This document shows, piece after piece, positions 26,578 through 33,547 of a stretch of 33,547 nucleotides of DNA. Made by a program: the position numbers and the translations under genes. Source of the DNA: an uncultured Bacteroides sp. (GTDB lineage Bacteria; Bacteroidota; Bacteroidia; Bacteroidales; Bacteroidaceae). The stretch lies in the NCBI GenBank assembly GCA_947176775.1, contig CAMWRY010000008.1:1-33547 (forward strand), given 5' to 3'. A model generated the notes under the pieces. It worked only from the letters and a program-made list of their open reading frames with translations, was not told where the DNA came from and searched no databases. Each line of letters opens with the position of its first letter. Position 1 is the stretch's first letter.

Positions 26578-26672
26578 GAAGGGGATGTGTCAGAACTATG
26601 ATAGAGCTTATTTAAGCATGTTTTACGGATGCGGATTAGGCGGATTTATCGGATTTCCAACACATCCTCTTC
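26578..26672. repeat. Intergenic stem-loop with CGGATT-rich loop
   Basis: GAAGGGGATGTGT (26578-26590) / ACACATCCTCTTC (26660-26672), 12/13 matched; CGGAT at 26626, 26632, 26641 and 26650. Confidence 0.8.
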
Positions 26673-26714
26673 ACTTTCTACTTCTCGATTTTAATTCTCA
26701 ATTCTCTTTCTAAA

Positions 26715-27344
26715 GTGACTATCGACGAATACATACTTCAGCACATTGACGATGAGGGCGACTATCTGAGGGCACTCTATCGAGATACGCATGTCAAGTT
26801 GCTCTATCCCCGTATGGCCTCCGGGCATTTGCAGGGACGTATGCTCAAGATGTTTGTCCGGATGATTCGTCCGCGGCAGGTGCTTGAGATAGGGACGTAT
26901 AGCGGCTACTCCGCCCTTTGCATAGCAGAGGGGTTGCCGGAGGGGAGCATGTTGCACACGTTTGAAATCAACGACGAGCAGGAAGACTTCACGCGTCCGT
27001 GGCTGGAGAACTCTGGCTATGCGGATAAAATCAAATTCTATATCGGCGATGCCTTGGAGCTGGTGCCGCAGTTGGGCTTCACTTTCGACCTTGCCTTCAT
27101 TGACGGGGATAAGCGCAAGTACATCGACTACTATGAGATGGTGCTTGCCCGTCTGTCCGACGGTGGGTATATCATTGCCGACAACACGCTGTGGGACGGG
27201 CATGTGCTGGAGGAGCAACCTCGTCATACGGACTTGCAGACTATCGGCATCAAGGCTTTCAATGACTTGGTGGCGCAGGATGCGCGTGTGGAGAAGGTCA
27301 TTCTGCCGCTTCGTGACGGGTTGACGATTATCCGCAAGAAGTAG
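26715..27344 (+). CDS. O-methyltransferase (class I SAM-dependent)
   Basis: GTG start; VLEIGTYSGYSALCIAEGL, DLAFIDGDKRKYIDYYE, GGYIIADNTLWDGHV. Confidence 0.93.
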   Translation: MTIDEYILQHIDDEGDYLRALYRDTHVKLLYPRMASGHLQGRMLKMFVRMIRPRQVLEIGTYSGYSALCIAEGLPEGSMLHTFEINDEQEDFTRPWLENSGYADKIKFYIGDALELVPQLGFTFDLAFIDGDKRKYIDYYEMVLARLSDGGYIIADNTLWDGHVLEEQPRHTDLQTIGIKAFNDLVAQDARVEKVILPLRDGLTIIRKK

Positions 27345-27373
27345 CAGTAGCTTATACTATATGTATATCACTT

Positions 27374-28606
27374 TTATTTCTTCAGCAGTCTCTTGCTGAG
27401 GTACCTCACCGGGTACCATACGGAGAGGAAGCCTATGGCGATGACCGTAACGAATACCAGCACGATGTCCGTGGTATGCACACTCACCGGATAGGCGTCG
27501 ACCACGAAGTTTCCGTTGCCTCCTCCCAATGAAATCAGGCCGAAACGTTGTTGCAGAAAGCACAGCAGTAGCCCTAAGACGATGCCGGCGAGGGCGCCGG
27601 AGATGGAAATCATCCGTCCTTCGAACAGAAAGATGCGTGCTATGAGGCGGTCGTCGGCACCCAGGTTGCGTAGTGTTGCCACATCCTCGCGCTTGTCCAG
27701 TATCAACATGGAGAGTGAGCCGATGACGTTGAAGCAGGCAATGGCTAGGATGAAGGTGAGGAAGAGGTAGGAGATGAACTTTTCTATCTCCATGATGCGG
27801 AATACATCGGCTTGCTGCTGGTAGCGGTCCTGTACGATGAAGCGGTTGCCCAGAAGGTTTTCAATCTTCCTTTGCGTGGAGTTGATGTCGGCATTAGGTT
27901 TCAGTTTCAGCTCAATGGCCGAGACTTCCGTGTCGTAACGGAACAGGCGCCGGGCAAAGCTGAGGGAGGTGAGTATGTAGCGCGAGTCGTACTTCTGCTG
28001 GTTGACGGCAAAAACGGCACCGGGCGAGAATAGATACTCCCGGTTGAAGGCCGCTGTGGGGTTGGCGATGTTTATCCGCACGTTCCGCTTGGGGGCATAG
28101 ACCTGCAAAGGGTCTACGAACTGGAGACCGGTGCCTAATTCGGAGATAAGTTCCACGCCCAAGAAGCCGTAATCCACTACAGAGTCGTTCAGGATGAACT
28201 TTCCCGTTCCGTAGAGCAGGCTGTCGATGGAGGTCAGTTGCTCGAAGTTCTCTTCCACTCCCTTGATGACGGCCATAGCTTGGCGGTCCTTGTACTGCAC
28301 CATGGCATTCTCTTCCAGTGTTTCGGTCCACACGTCAATCTCGGGCAGAGTCCGAACCTGCTCGATGCGTGGGTCCTGTGGGTCGAACACCTTGCCTTCG
28401 CGGATGGTGATTTTCAGTTCCGGGTCGAAGGCGGTGAAGAAGCCGGCTACCATGTCCTGAAATCCATTGAACACGGACAGGGTGCACACCAGTGCCAAGG
28501 TGGCCAGTGCCACTCCGCACACCGAGATGCCGGAGATGATGTTGATGGCATTGTGCTTCTTCTTGGAGAAGAGGTAACGCCGGGCTATGAAGAAGGGAAA
28601 GTTCAT
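27374..28606 (-). CDS. FtsX-like/LolE-type ABC transporter permease
   Basis: FFIARRYLFSKKKHNAINIISGISVCGVALATLALVCTLSVFNGFQ, LILDKREDVATLRNLGAD. Confidence 0.92.
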   Translation of the reverse strand: MNFPFFIARRYLFSKKKHNAINIISGISVCGVALATLALVCTLSVFNGFQDMVAGFFTAFDPELKITIREGKVFDPQDPRIEQVRTLPEIDVWTETLEENAMVQYKDRQAMAVIKGVEENFEQLTSIDSLLYGTGKFILNDSVVDYGFLGVELISELGTGLQFVDPLQVYAPKRNVRINIANPTAAFNREYLFSPGAVFAVNQQKYDSRYILTSLSFARRLFRYDTEVSAIELKLKPNADINSTQRKIENLLGNRFIVQDRYQQQADVFRIMEIEKFISYLFLTFILAIACFNVIGSLSMLILDKREDVATLRNLGADDRLIARIFLFEGRMISISGALAGIVLGLLLCFLQQRFGLISLGGGNGNFVVDAYPVSVHTTDIVLVFVTVIAIGFLSVWYPVRYLSKRLLKK

Positions 28607-28628
28607 GGGAAGAGAGGGACCCCTGTCG

Positions 28629-28961
28629 CTATTTCAACAGTTCGTCGATTCGTTCCAGATAGTCCAGCGAGTCGTCCACGAAGAACTTCAGTTCGGGGAT
28701 GATGCGCAGCTGATGACGCACACGGGTGCCCAGCTCGAAGCGTATGGACTTCATGTTCCCATTGATGTTCTTGACGATTTCTTCGCTCCTCTCCGAGGGG
28801 AATATGCTGAGGTAGGCCCGTGCTACGCTCATGTCGGGGCTGATGCGCACGGCGCTGACGGAAATCAGTATGCCGGGCATGGACTTGGTTTGCAACAAGA
28901 AGATGTCACTCAGTTCCTTCTGCAGGAGTCGGGCTATTTTATTCTGTCTGGTGGTTTCCAT
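28629..28961 (-). CDS. rbfA: 30S ribosome-binding factor RbfA
   Basis: TTRQNKIARLLQKELSDIF, ISPDMSVARAYLSIFP, ELKFFVDDSLDYLERIDELL. Confidence 0.95.
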   Translation of the reverse strand: METTRQNKIARLLQKELSDIFLLQTKSMPGILISVSAVRISPDMSVARAYLSIFPSERSEEIVKNINGNMKSIRFELGTRVRHQLRIIPELKFFVDDSLDYLERIDELLK

Positions 28962-29100
28962 ACTGTCTGTTTTGGGGTTTAGAACCTGTTTTCGCGAAGC
29001 AAAGTTACTGAAATATATCGTTCAGCCGGCTGTTTCTCACTTTTTTTTCTTTCTTTTCCACGGTCTTTTTATCGAATCGCGGTTGCCTGCCATGAAAAGG

Positions 29101-29184
29101 CTGTCCCCAGGCTGCGGATATGCGTTCCCCAGTCGGGAACAGACGTTCCAAGGCAGCGGATATCTGTTCCCAGGCTTGGGGTGG
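29101..29184. repeat. Two diverged 42-bp direct repeats sharing GCGGATAT and GTTCCC blocks
   Basis: Copies at 29101-29142 and 29143-29184 match at about 26/42 positions; GTTCCC-CAGTC-GGGAAC dyad inside. Confidence 0.6.
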
Positions 29185-29231
29185 CACTCGCCATTTGCTC
29201 TTTTCACTTTTACTGCGGATACTGTGGCACT

Positions 29232-29981
29232 TTATAGCTTGTGCTTTACAGCATTATGCTCAGTGCTCGTCGGGCCGTCTGCCTGTGCGGCAAGCAGAGT
29301 CTTCAGCTCCTTCACCCCTTCTGATGCGCCCTTCCGGATGACATGTATCGGCCGTACGATGTGCGTGTCCACAGGTTTGGGGTCTATCAGATACACCTCT
29401 GCCTCGCGAGGCACATAGTGTAGTAACCCTGCTGCTGGGTAGACGTTCATCGATGTACCGATGATGACAAAGATGTCCGCCTTCTCCACATACTTGATGG
29501 CAGTCTCAATCTCTGGCACCGCTTCGCCGAACCACACGATGAATGGGCGGAGTTGTGAGCCGTCGCCGGCCTTGTCCCCCAGCTTCACTTCATACTCCTC
29601 CGTTTTCAACTCCTTGACAAAATGTGGGTTATAAGGGTCACGGCTGGAACAAACCTTCGTCAGCTCTCCATGCAGATGTATCACTTGCGTGCTTCCTGCC
29701 CGTTCGTGCAGGTTGTCTACGTTCTGGGTGACCACTGTCACTTGGTACTCCTTCTCCAAATCGGCAATTCCCAAATGTCCGGCATTCGGCGCCACATCGA
29801 GCAATTGCCTGCGGCGTTCGTTGTAGAAGCGGATGACCAGTTCCGGATTACGTGCATACCCCTCGGGAGTGGCTACCTGTTCCACCGGGTACTTGTCCCA
29901 CAGTCCGCCGGCATCGCGGAAGGTGCTGATGCCACTTTCGGCGCTCATACCGGCGCCCGACAATACGACCAAATTCTTCAT
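29232..29981 (-). CDS. Sir2-family NAD-dependent protein deacylase
   Basis: VVLSGAGMSAESGISTFRDAGGLW, VTQNVDNLHERAGS, IHLHGEL, RPFIVWFGEAVPE, VIIGTSMNVYPAAGL. Start set at MKNLVVLSGAG rather than the long ORF start. Confidence 0.95.
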   Translation of the reverse strand: MKNLVVLSGAGMSAESGISTFRDAGGLWDKYPVEQVATPEGYARNPELVIRFYNERRRQLLDVAPNAGHLGIADLEKEYQVTVVTQNVDNLHERAGSTQVIHLHGELTKVCSSRDPYNPHFVKELKTEEYEVKLGDKAGDGSQLRPFIVWFGEAVPEIETAIKYVEKADIFVIIGTSMNVYPAAGLLHYVPREAEVYLIDPKPVDTHIVRPIHVIRKGASEGVKELKTLLAAQADGPTSTEHNAVKHKL

Positions 29982-30093
29982 AATTCTCTCCTTTCTTTGA
30001 TTAAAGCAAGGCAAATATACGGAGAAAGTCCAAGTTACGGCACAAATAAGAAAAATTAAATGCCCAAAAGCCTTGTCATTCAAATAAAAGACG

Positions 30094-30101
30094 TACTTTT
30101 G
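30094..30101 (+). promoter_or_regulatory. -7 element (TACTTTTG) for the FKBP gene pair
   Basis: CTTG at 30072-30075, 18-nt spacer, TACTTTTG 30094-30101. Confidence 0.5.
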
Positions 30102-30163
30102 CCATTCGTAAATTTGCAATGGACTGGAAAAGAAACCAATCCGGTCGTCAACAAGAATACTTT

Positions 30164-30757
30164 ATGGATAAATTCAGTTATGCTATCGGCCTTGGAATAG
30201 GTCAGAATCTTTTAAGCATGGGTGCCAAAGGCATTGCAGTAGAAGACTTTGCACAAGCTATCAAAGACGTTTTAGAAGGCAACCAGACAGTCATCAGTCA
30301 TACGGAAGCTCGCGACATTGTTAACAAGTACTTTGCCGAACTTGAGGAGAAGATGAACGCTGCCAACATAGAAGCCGGCAAGAAATTCCTGGAAGAAAAC
30401 AAGCAACGCTCGGGCGTAGTTACCTTGCCCAGCGGACTCCAGTACGAAGTCATCAACGAAGGAACCCCGGGCCGCTACGCCACAGCCGCCGACCAGGTGC
30501 AATGCCACTATGAAGGCACGCTGATAGACGGAACCCTCTTCGACAGCTCCATCAAGCGCGGACAGCCGGCCACCTTCGGCGTAAGTCAAGTGATTCCCGG
30601 TTGGGTAGAAGCCCTGCAGCTGATGCCCGAAGGCGCCAAATGGAAACTCTACATTCCCAGCGACCTGGCATACGGTGCACAGGGAGCCGGTGAGATGATT
30701 CCTCCTTATAGCACATTGATATTCGAGGTCGAGTTACAGAAAATCTTATCTAAATAA
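30164..30757 (+). CDS. FKBP-type peptidyl-prolyl cis-trans isomerase
   Basis: SGLQYEVINEG, YEGTLIDGTLFDSSIKRGQPATFGVSQVIPGWVEALQLMPEGAKWKLYIPSDLAYG. Start may be 30119. Confidence 0.95.
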   Translation: MDKFSYAIGLGIGQNLLSMGAKGIAVEDFAQAIKDVLEGNQTVISHTEARDIVNKYFAELEEKMNAANIEAGKKFLEENKQRSGVVTLPSGLQYEVINEGTPGRYATAADQVQCHYEGTLIDGTLFDSSIKRGQPATFGVSQVIPGWVEALQLMPEGAKWKLYIPSDLAYGAQGAGEMIPPYSTLIFEVELQKILSK

Positions 30758-30777
30758 ATAAAACAAGTAAAAGCAAA

Positions 30778-31644
30778 ATGAAAAAAGTAACATTTCTCAT
30801 GGCTCTTGCAGTAGCTGCCGGCATGGCATCTTGTACTGCTCAAAGTCCGAAAGCCGATTTGAAGACGGACATCGACTCATTGTCTTACGCTATCGGTATG
30901 GCACGTACAGAAGGTCTGGACCAATACCTTGCACAACAGGGTATCGATTCTACTCAGATGGCGGACTTCCTGAGAGGTTTCAACGAAGGTGCAACCAAAA
31001 TTAGCGAGAAAGATGTAGCCTATATGGCTGGTATGCAGATAGGCCAGATGGTCAGCAAGCAATGGGTAGATGGCTTCAACCAGCAAATCTTCGGCGGTGA
31101 CTCTACACAGACCATCAGCCGCGAAAACCTGCTTGCTGGTTTCATTGCCGGTGTTGTACGCAAAGGCGGTGCCATGGATATGATGCAGGCACAAGACTAC
31201 ATGCGCACTCAGATGGATGCCATCAAAGAAAAAGCCACTGCCGAGAAATACGCCGATAACAAGGCTGCCGGTGAAAAGTTCCTGGCCGAGAACAAGACCA
31301 AAGAAGGCGTAGTGACTACTCCGAGCGGCCTGCAATACAAAATCATCACTAAGGGCAACGGAGAAATCCCTGCCGACAGTAGCAAGGTGAAAGTGAACTA
31401 CAAAGGTACGCTGATTGACGGAACCGAATTTGACAGTTCTTACAAGCGCAACGAACCCACTACCTTCCGTGCCAACCAGGTAATCAAAGGCTGGACAGAG
31501 GCTCTCACCATGATGCCCGTAGGCTCCAAGTGGGAACTCTACATCCCCTACGACTTGGCATACGGTTCAAGAGAAACCGGTGCTCAAATCAAGCCCTTCT
31601 CTACACTGATTTTCGAAGTAGAACTGCTGGGTATCGAAAAGTAA
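30778..31644 (+). CDS. FKBP-type peptidyl-prolyl cis-trans isomerase lipoprotein
   Basis: GMASCTAQ lipobox; YKGTLIDGTEFDSSYKRNEPTTFRANQVIKGWTEALTMMPVGSKWELYIPYDLAYG. Confidence 0.95.
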   Translation: MKKVTFLMALAVAAGMASCTAQSPKADLKTDIDSLSYAIGMARTEGLDQYLAQQGIDSTQMADFLRGFNEGATKISEKDVAYMAGMQIGQMVSKQWVDGFNQQIFGGDSTQTISRENLLAGFIAGVVRKGGAMDMMQAQDYMRTQMDAIKEKATAEKYADNKAAGEKFLAENKTKEGVVTTPSGLQYKIITKGNGEIPADSSKVKVNYKGTLIDGTEFDSSYKRNEPTTFRANQVIKGWTEALTMMPVGSKWELYIPYDLAYGSRETGAQIKPFSTLIFEVELLGIEK

Positions 31645-31668
31645 GGCCGATAATAGAATAATAAGGTA

Positions 31669-31714
31669 ATGGGGTGATAAATCGGTAAAATGATATTACC
31701 GTTTGTCATCCCAT
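31669..31714 (+). terminator. Putative terminator hairpin after the FKBP pair
   Basis: ATGGGGTGA (31669-31677) / TCATCCCAT (31706-31714) with inner GGTAA/TTACC pairing; weak U tract. Confidence 0.55.
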
Positions 31715-31905
31715 TCTCTATTTTCCACTATCCTATCCTTTTGTTCTTCTCCATCACTTTGTCACATAATCATTTCCTCTCTTCATTTTCTTTTTCTTTT
31801 CCTCTCTTTTATTTATTTTCTTGTCCGTTTTCATAGATAAATTAAAATAAAGCCCTATATTTGCTTACTATTTGATAACAACAAGAATTTTACTTATTTA
31901 CGATT

Positions 31906-32370
31906 ATGGAAAAAATAGATAATCTTGACCGACAGATTTTGGAAATCATCTCTCAGAATGCCCGTATTCCTTTCAAGGACGTAGCAGCAGAATGCGGTGT
32001 GTCACGTGCGGCTATCCATCAACGTGTGCAGCGCTTGATTGACCTCGGAGTCATTGTAGGCTCAGGCTATCATGTGAATCCTAAATCACTCGGGTACAGA
32101 ACCTGTACTTACGTAGGAATCAAATTGGAGAAAGGCTCCATGTACAAGACGGTAGTTGCCGAACTGAGCAAGATTCCCGAAGTTGTAGAATGTCATTTCA
32201 CCACAGGCCCATACACTATGCTGACCAAGGTGTATGCCCGTGACAACGAGCATCTGATGGACTTGTTGAACAATAAAATGCAGGAGATTTCAGGCGTGAC
32301 CGCTACCGAGACACTGATTTCTCTGGAGCAGAGTATCAAGAAAGAGATTCCTATTTGTCCGGAGAAATAA
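31906..32370 (+). CDS. Lrp/AsnC family transcriptional regulator
   Basis: LDRQILEIISQNARIPFKDVAAECGVSRAAIHQRVQRLIDLGVIVGSGYHVNPKSLG; TATATTTG -7 element at 31856-31863. Confidence 0.95.
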   Translation: MEKIDNLDRQILEIISQNARIPFKDVAAECGVSRAAIHQRVQRLIDLGVIVGSGYHVNPKSLGYRTCTYVGIKLEKGSMYKTVVAELSKIPEVVECHFTTGPYTMLTKVYARDNEHLMDLLNNKMQEISGVTATETLISLEQSIKKEIPICPEK

Positions 32371-32411
32371 GAGAATCTGAAGTTGAGCCTTGCAAAACTT
32401 TGATAAAATTA

Positions 32412-32487
32412 ACCCGGTTACAAATAGTCTGTTCACTTGAGTTGCTATTAGAGATTCCTTAGCGTTGAACATTTGCAGTAACCGGGT
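32412..32487 (+). other. Structured intergenic element with long-range perfect stem
   Basis: ACCCGGTTAC (32412-32421) / GTAACCGGGT (32478-32487); AAAT/ATTT and GTTCA/TGAAC pairing inside. Confidence 0.5.
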
Positions 32488-32518
32488 GTTGTCCTTTTAT
32501 AACTAATAACGAGCAACA

Positions 32519-32830
32519 ATGTATTTCTTGAACGAATATCATTTGTCAGGCCTTGTCATAGGTATCTGCACTTTTCTTATTATCGGCTTGTTTCATCCCA
32601 TAGTCGTGAAGGCGGAATATTATTGGGGCACCAAGTGCTGGTGGGTTTTCCTTTTGTTTGGCATCGGCGGCGGCATCGCTTCCCTCTATACGGATAATAT
32701 CATGATTGCTTCCCTTTTGGGTGTCTTTGCCTTTTCCTCGTTCTGGACTATCAAAGAGGTGTTCGAACAGGAAGAGCGAGTGCGCAAAGGCTGGTTTCCC
32801 AAAAATCCGAAACGGACTTATAAGTTCTGA
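32519..32830 (+). CDS. DUF4491 family small membrane protein
   Basis: LSGLVIGICTFLIIGLFHPIVVKAEYYWGTKCWWVFLLFGIGGGIASL...WTIKEVFEQEERVRKGWFPKNPKR. Confidence 0.88.
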   Translation: MYFLNEYHLSGLVIGICTFLIIGLFHPIVVKAEYYWGTKCWWVFLLFGIGGGIASLYTDNIMIASLLGVFAFSSFWTIKEVFEQEERVRKGWFPKNPKRTYKF

Positions 32831-32864
32831 AAGAACAAAACCTGCAAGAAAACCAGAAGGGCCG

Positions 32865-33281
32865 TCAACGAATCCGGAAGTCGTTGACGGCTCTTTCTGT
32901 AAGAATATGTATGCGCTTGTCTTCAGCTTCGCCCCCTTCACCATCCATTGAGCCGTCGGCATGAATACAAATATCCTGCTTGTCGCCCTTGTAGTCCTTG
33001 ATGGTCAGCAGGAAATAGTGTTCATCGTCGGCAGTCTGGTATTCTACTGCATCATCAATTTTGAAAGCCGCATACTCGGAAGCACAGAAAGTGGGAAGGA
33101 TGTTTTCAGGCAGTTCCCGGGTATGAAGTTTGGTTTGGGTAGATAGCCAGTTGCCTGAATAGTCGAACAGCAGTGTATGGGTAAGTTCTCTGTCCAGAAT
33201 CTTGACTTTGGTCTCTTCTTTGCCTGTATAGATGTGGATGTATTCTGCCTGCGGATAGTGGCTGTTGACAAAGGCAGTCAC
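32865..33281 (-). CDS. PepSY-like (putative beta-lactamase-inhibitor-like) protein, possibly N-terminally truncated
   Basis: VTAFVNSHYPQAEYIHIYTGKEETKVKIL...LLFDYSGNWLSTQTKLHTRELPENILPTF; no signal peptide in frame; GTG start. Confidence 0.6.
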   Translation of the reverse strand: MTAFVNSHYPQAEYIHIYTGKEETKVKILDRELTHTLLFDYSGNWLSTQTKLHTRELPENILPTFCASEYAAFKIDDAVEYQTADDEHYFLLTIKDYKGDKQDICIHADGSMDGEGGEAEDKRIHILTERAVNDFRIR

Positions 33282-33434
33282 ATAGTCAGGAGTAGTCTGC
33301 GGTAGCCACTCCTAATGTCACACGTTTCCTATCCATTTGACAACAAGCGTCGCCTACCTCTGCCTGCTGAGGCAGAGAATCCCCCATAAACCATCAAATT
33401 TAATGCTATCACCTTGGATTTTTTAGCGAAAAGT

Positions 33435-33466
33435 CTTGCATATTCCAATGTAAAATACTACTTTTG
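33435..33466 (+). promoter_or_regulatory. Promoter for tRNA-Met (CTTG-N20-TACTTTTG)
   Basis: CTTG 33435-33438, 20-nt spacer, TACTTTTG 33459-33466. Confidence 0.65.
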
Positions 33467-33493
33467 CCCCCGTTATCCAAGTAAGGATACATC

Positions 33494-33547
33494 GGACTTG
33501 TAGCTCAGTTGGTTAGAGCAACAGACTCATAATCTGGAGGTCCCTGG
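33494..33547 (+). tRNA. tRNA-Met (anticodon CAT), 3' end cut by window
   Basis: GGACTTGTAGCTCAGTTGGTTAGAGCAACAGACTCATAATCTGGAGGTCC: D arm, anticodon arm ACAGA-CTCATAA-TCTGG. Confidence 0.88.

Noticed and set aside
31736-31830. Long pyrimidine-rich tract upstream of the Lrp-type regulator
   Set aside because: Low-complexity T/C intergenic sequence without clear periodicity or pairing; not enough to call a feature.

Overview
This 33.5 kb window looks like ordinary Bacteroides (Bacteroidales) chromosome. The evidence is canonical Bacteroides promoters (TTTG-N19/20-TAnnTTTG), the protein families present, and CCA-less tRNA genes. Gene content is mostly housekeeping: metK (5'-truncated), LOG family, DUF4271, hemD, rnpA, yidD, tatD-like, tyrS, tRNA-Gln, a kduD-like dehydrogenase plus DUF4861 pair, polysaccharide deacetylase, a large DUF2723 membrane protein, sialate O-acetylesterase, acyltransferase, ADP-forming acyl-CoA synthetase family, yifB/comM-like, a TlpA-like lipoprotein, TPR lipoprotein, xerD, aroQ, pyk, O-methyltransferase, LolE-like permease, rbfA, Sir2 deacylase, two FKBP isomerases, an Lrp/AsnC regulator, DUF4491, a PepSY-like ORF and a partial tRNA-Met. 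I found no phage, IS element, CRISPR array or defence system, and no convincing new multi-gene system. The most notable signals are non-coding or semi-coding: (i) a 96-bp repeat-rich imperfect inverted repeat exactly in frame inside the DUF2723 gene; (ii) a 91-bp, 39-bp-armed near-palindrome flanked by a direct repeat (MITE-like); (iii) an array of four dyad-symmetric units at an exact 22-bp period; (iv) a 7x11-bp tandem repeat; (v) a truncated DUF4249-like pseudogene that keeps a canonical promoter; (vi) a terminator hairpin that contains the tRNA-Gln promoter; (vii) several operator-like dyads. Family names come from recognising protein motifs by eye; no searches were run.
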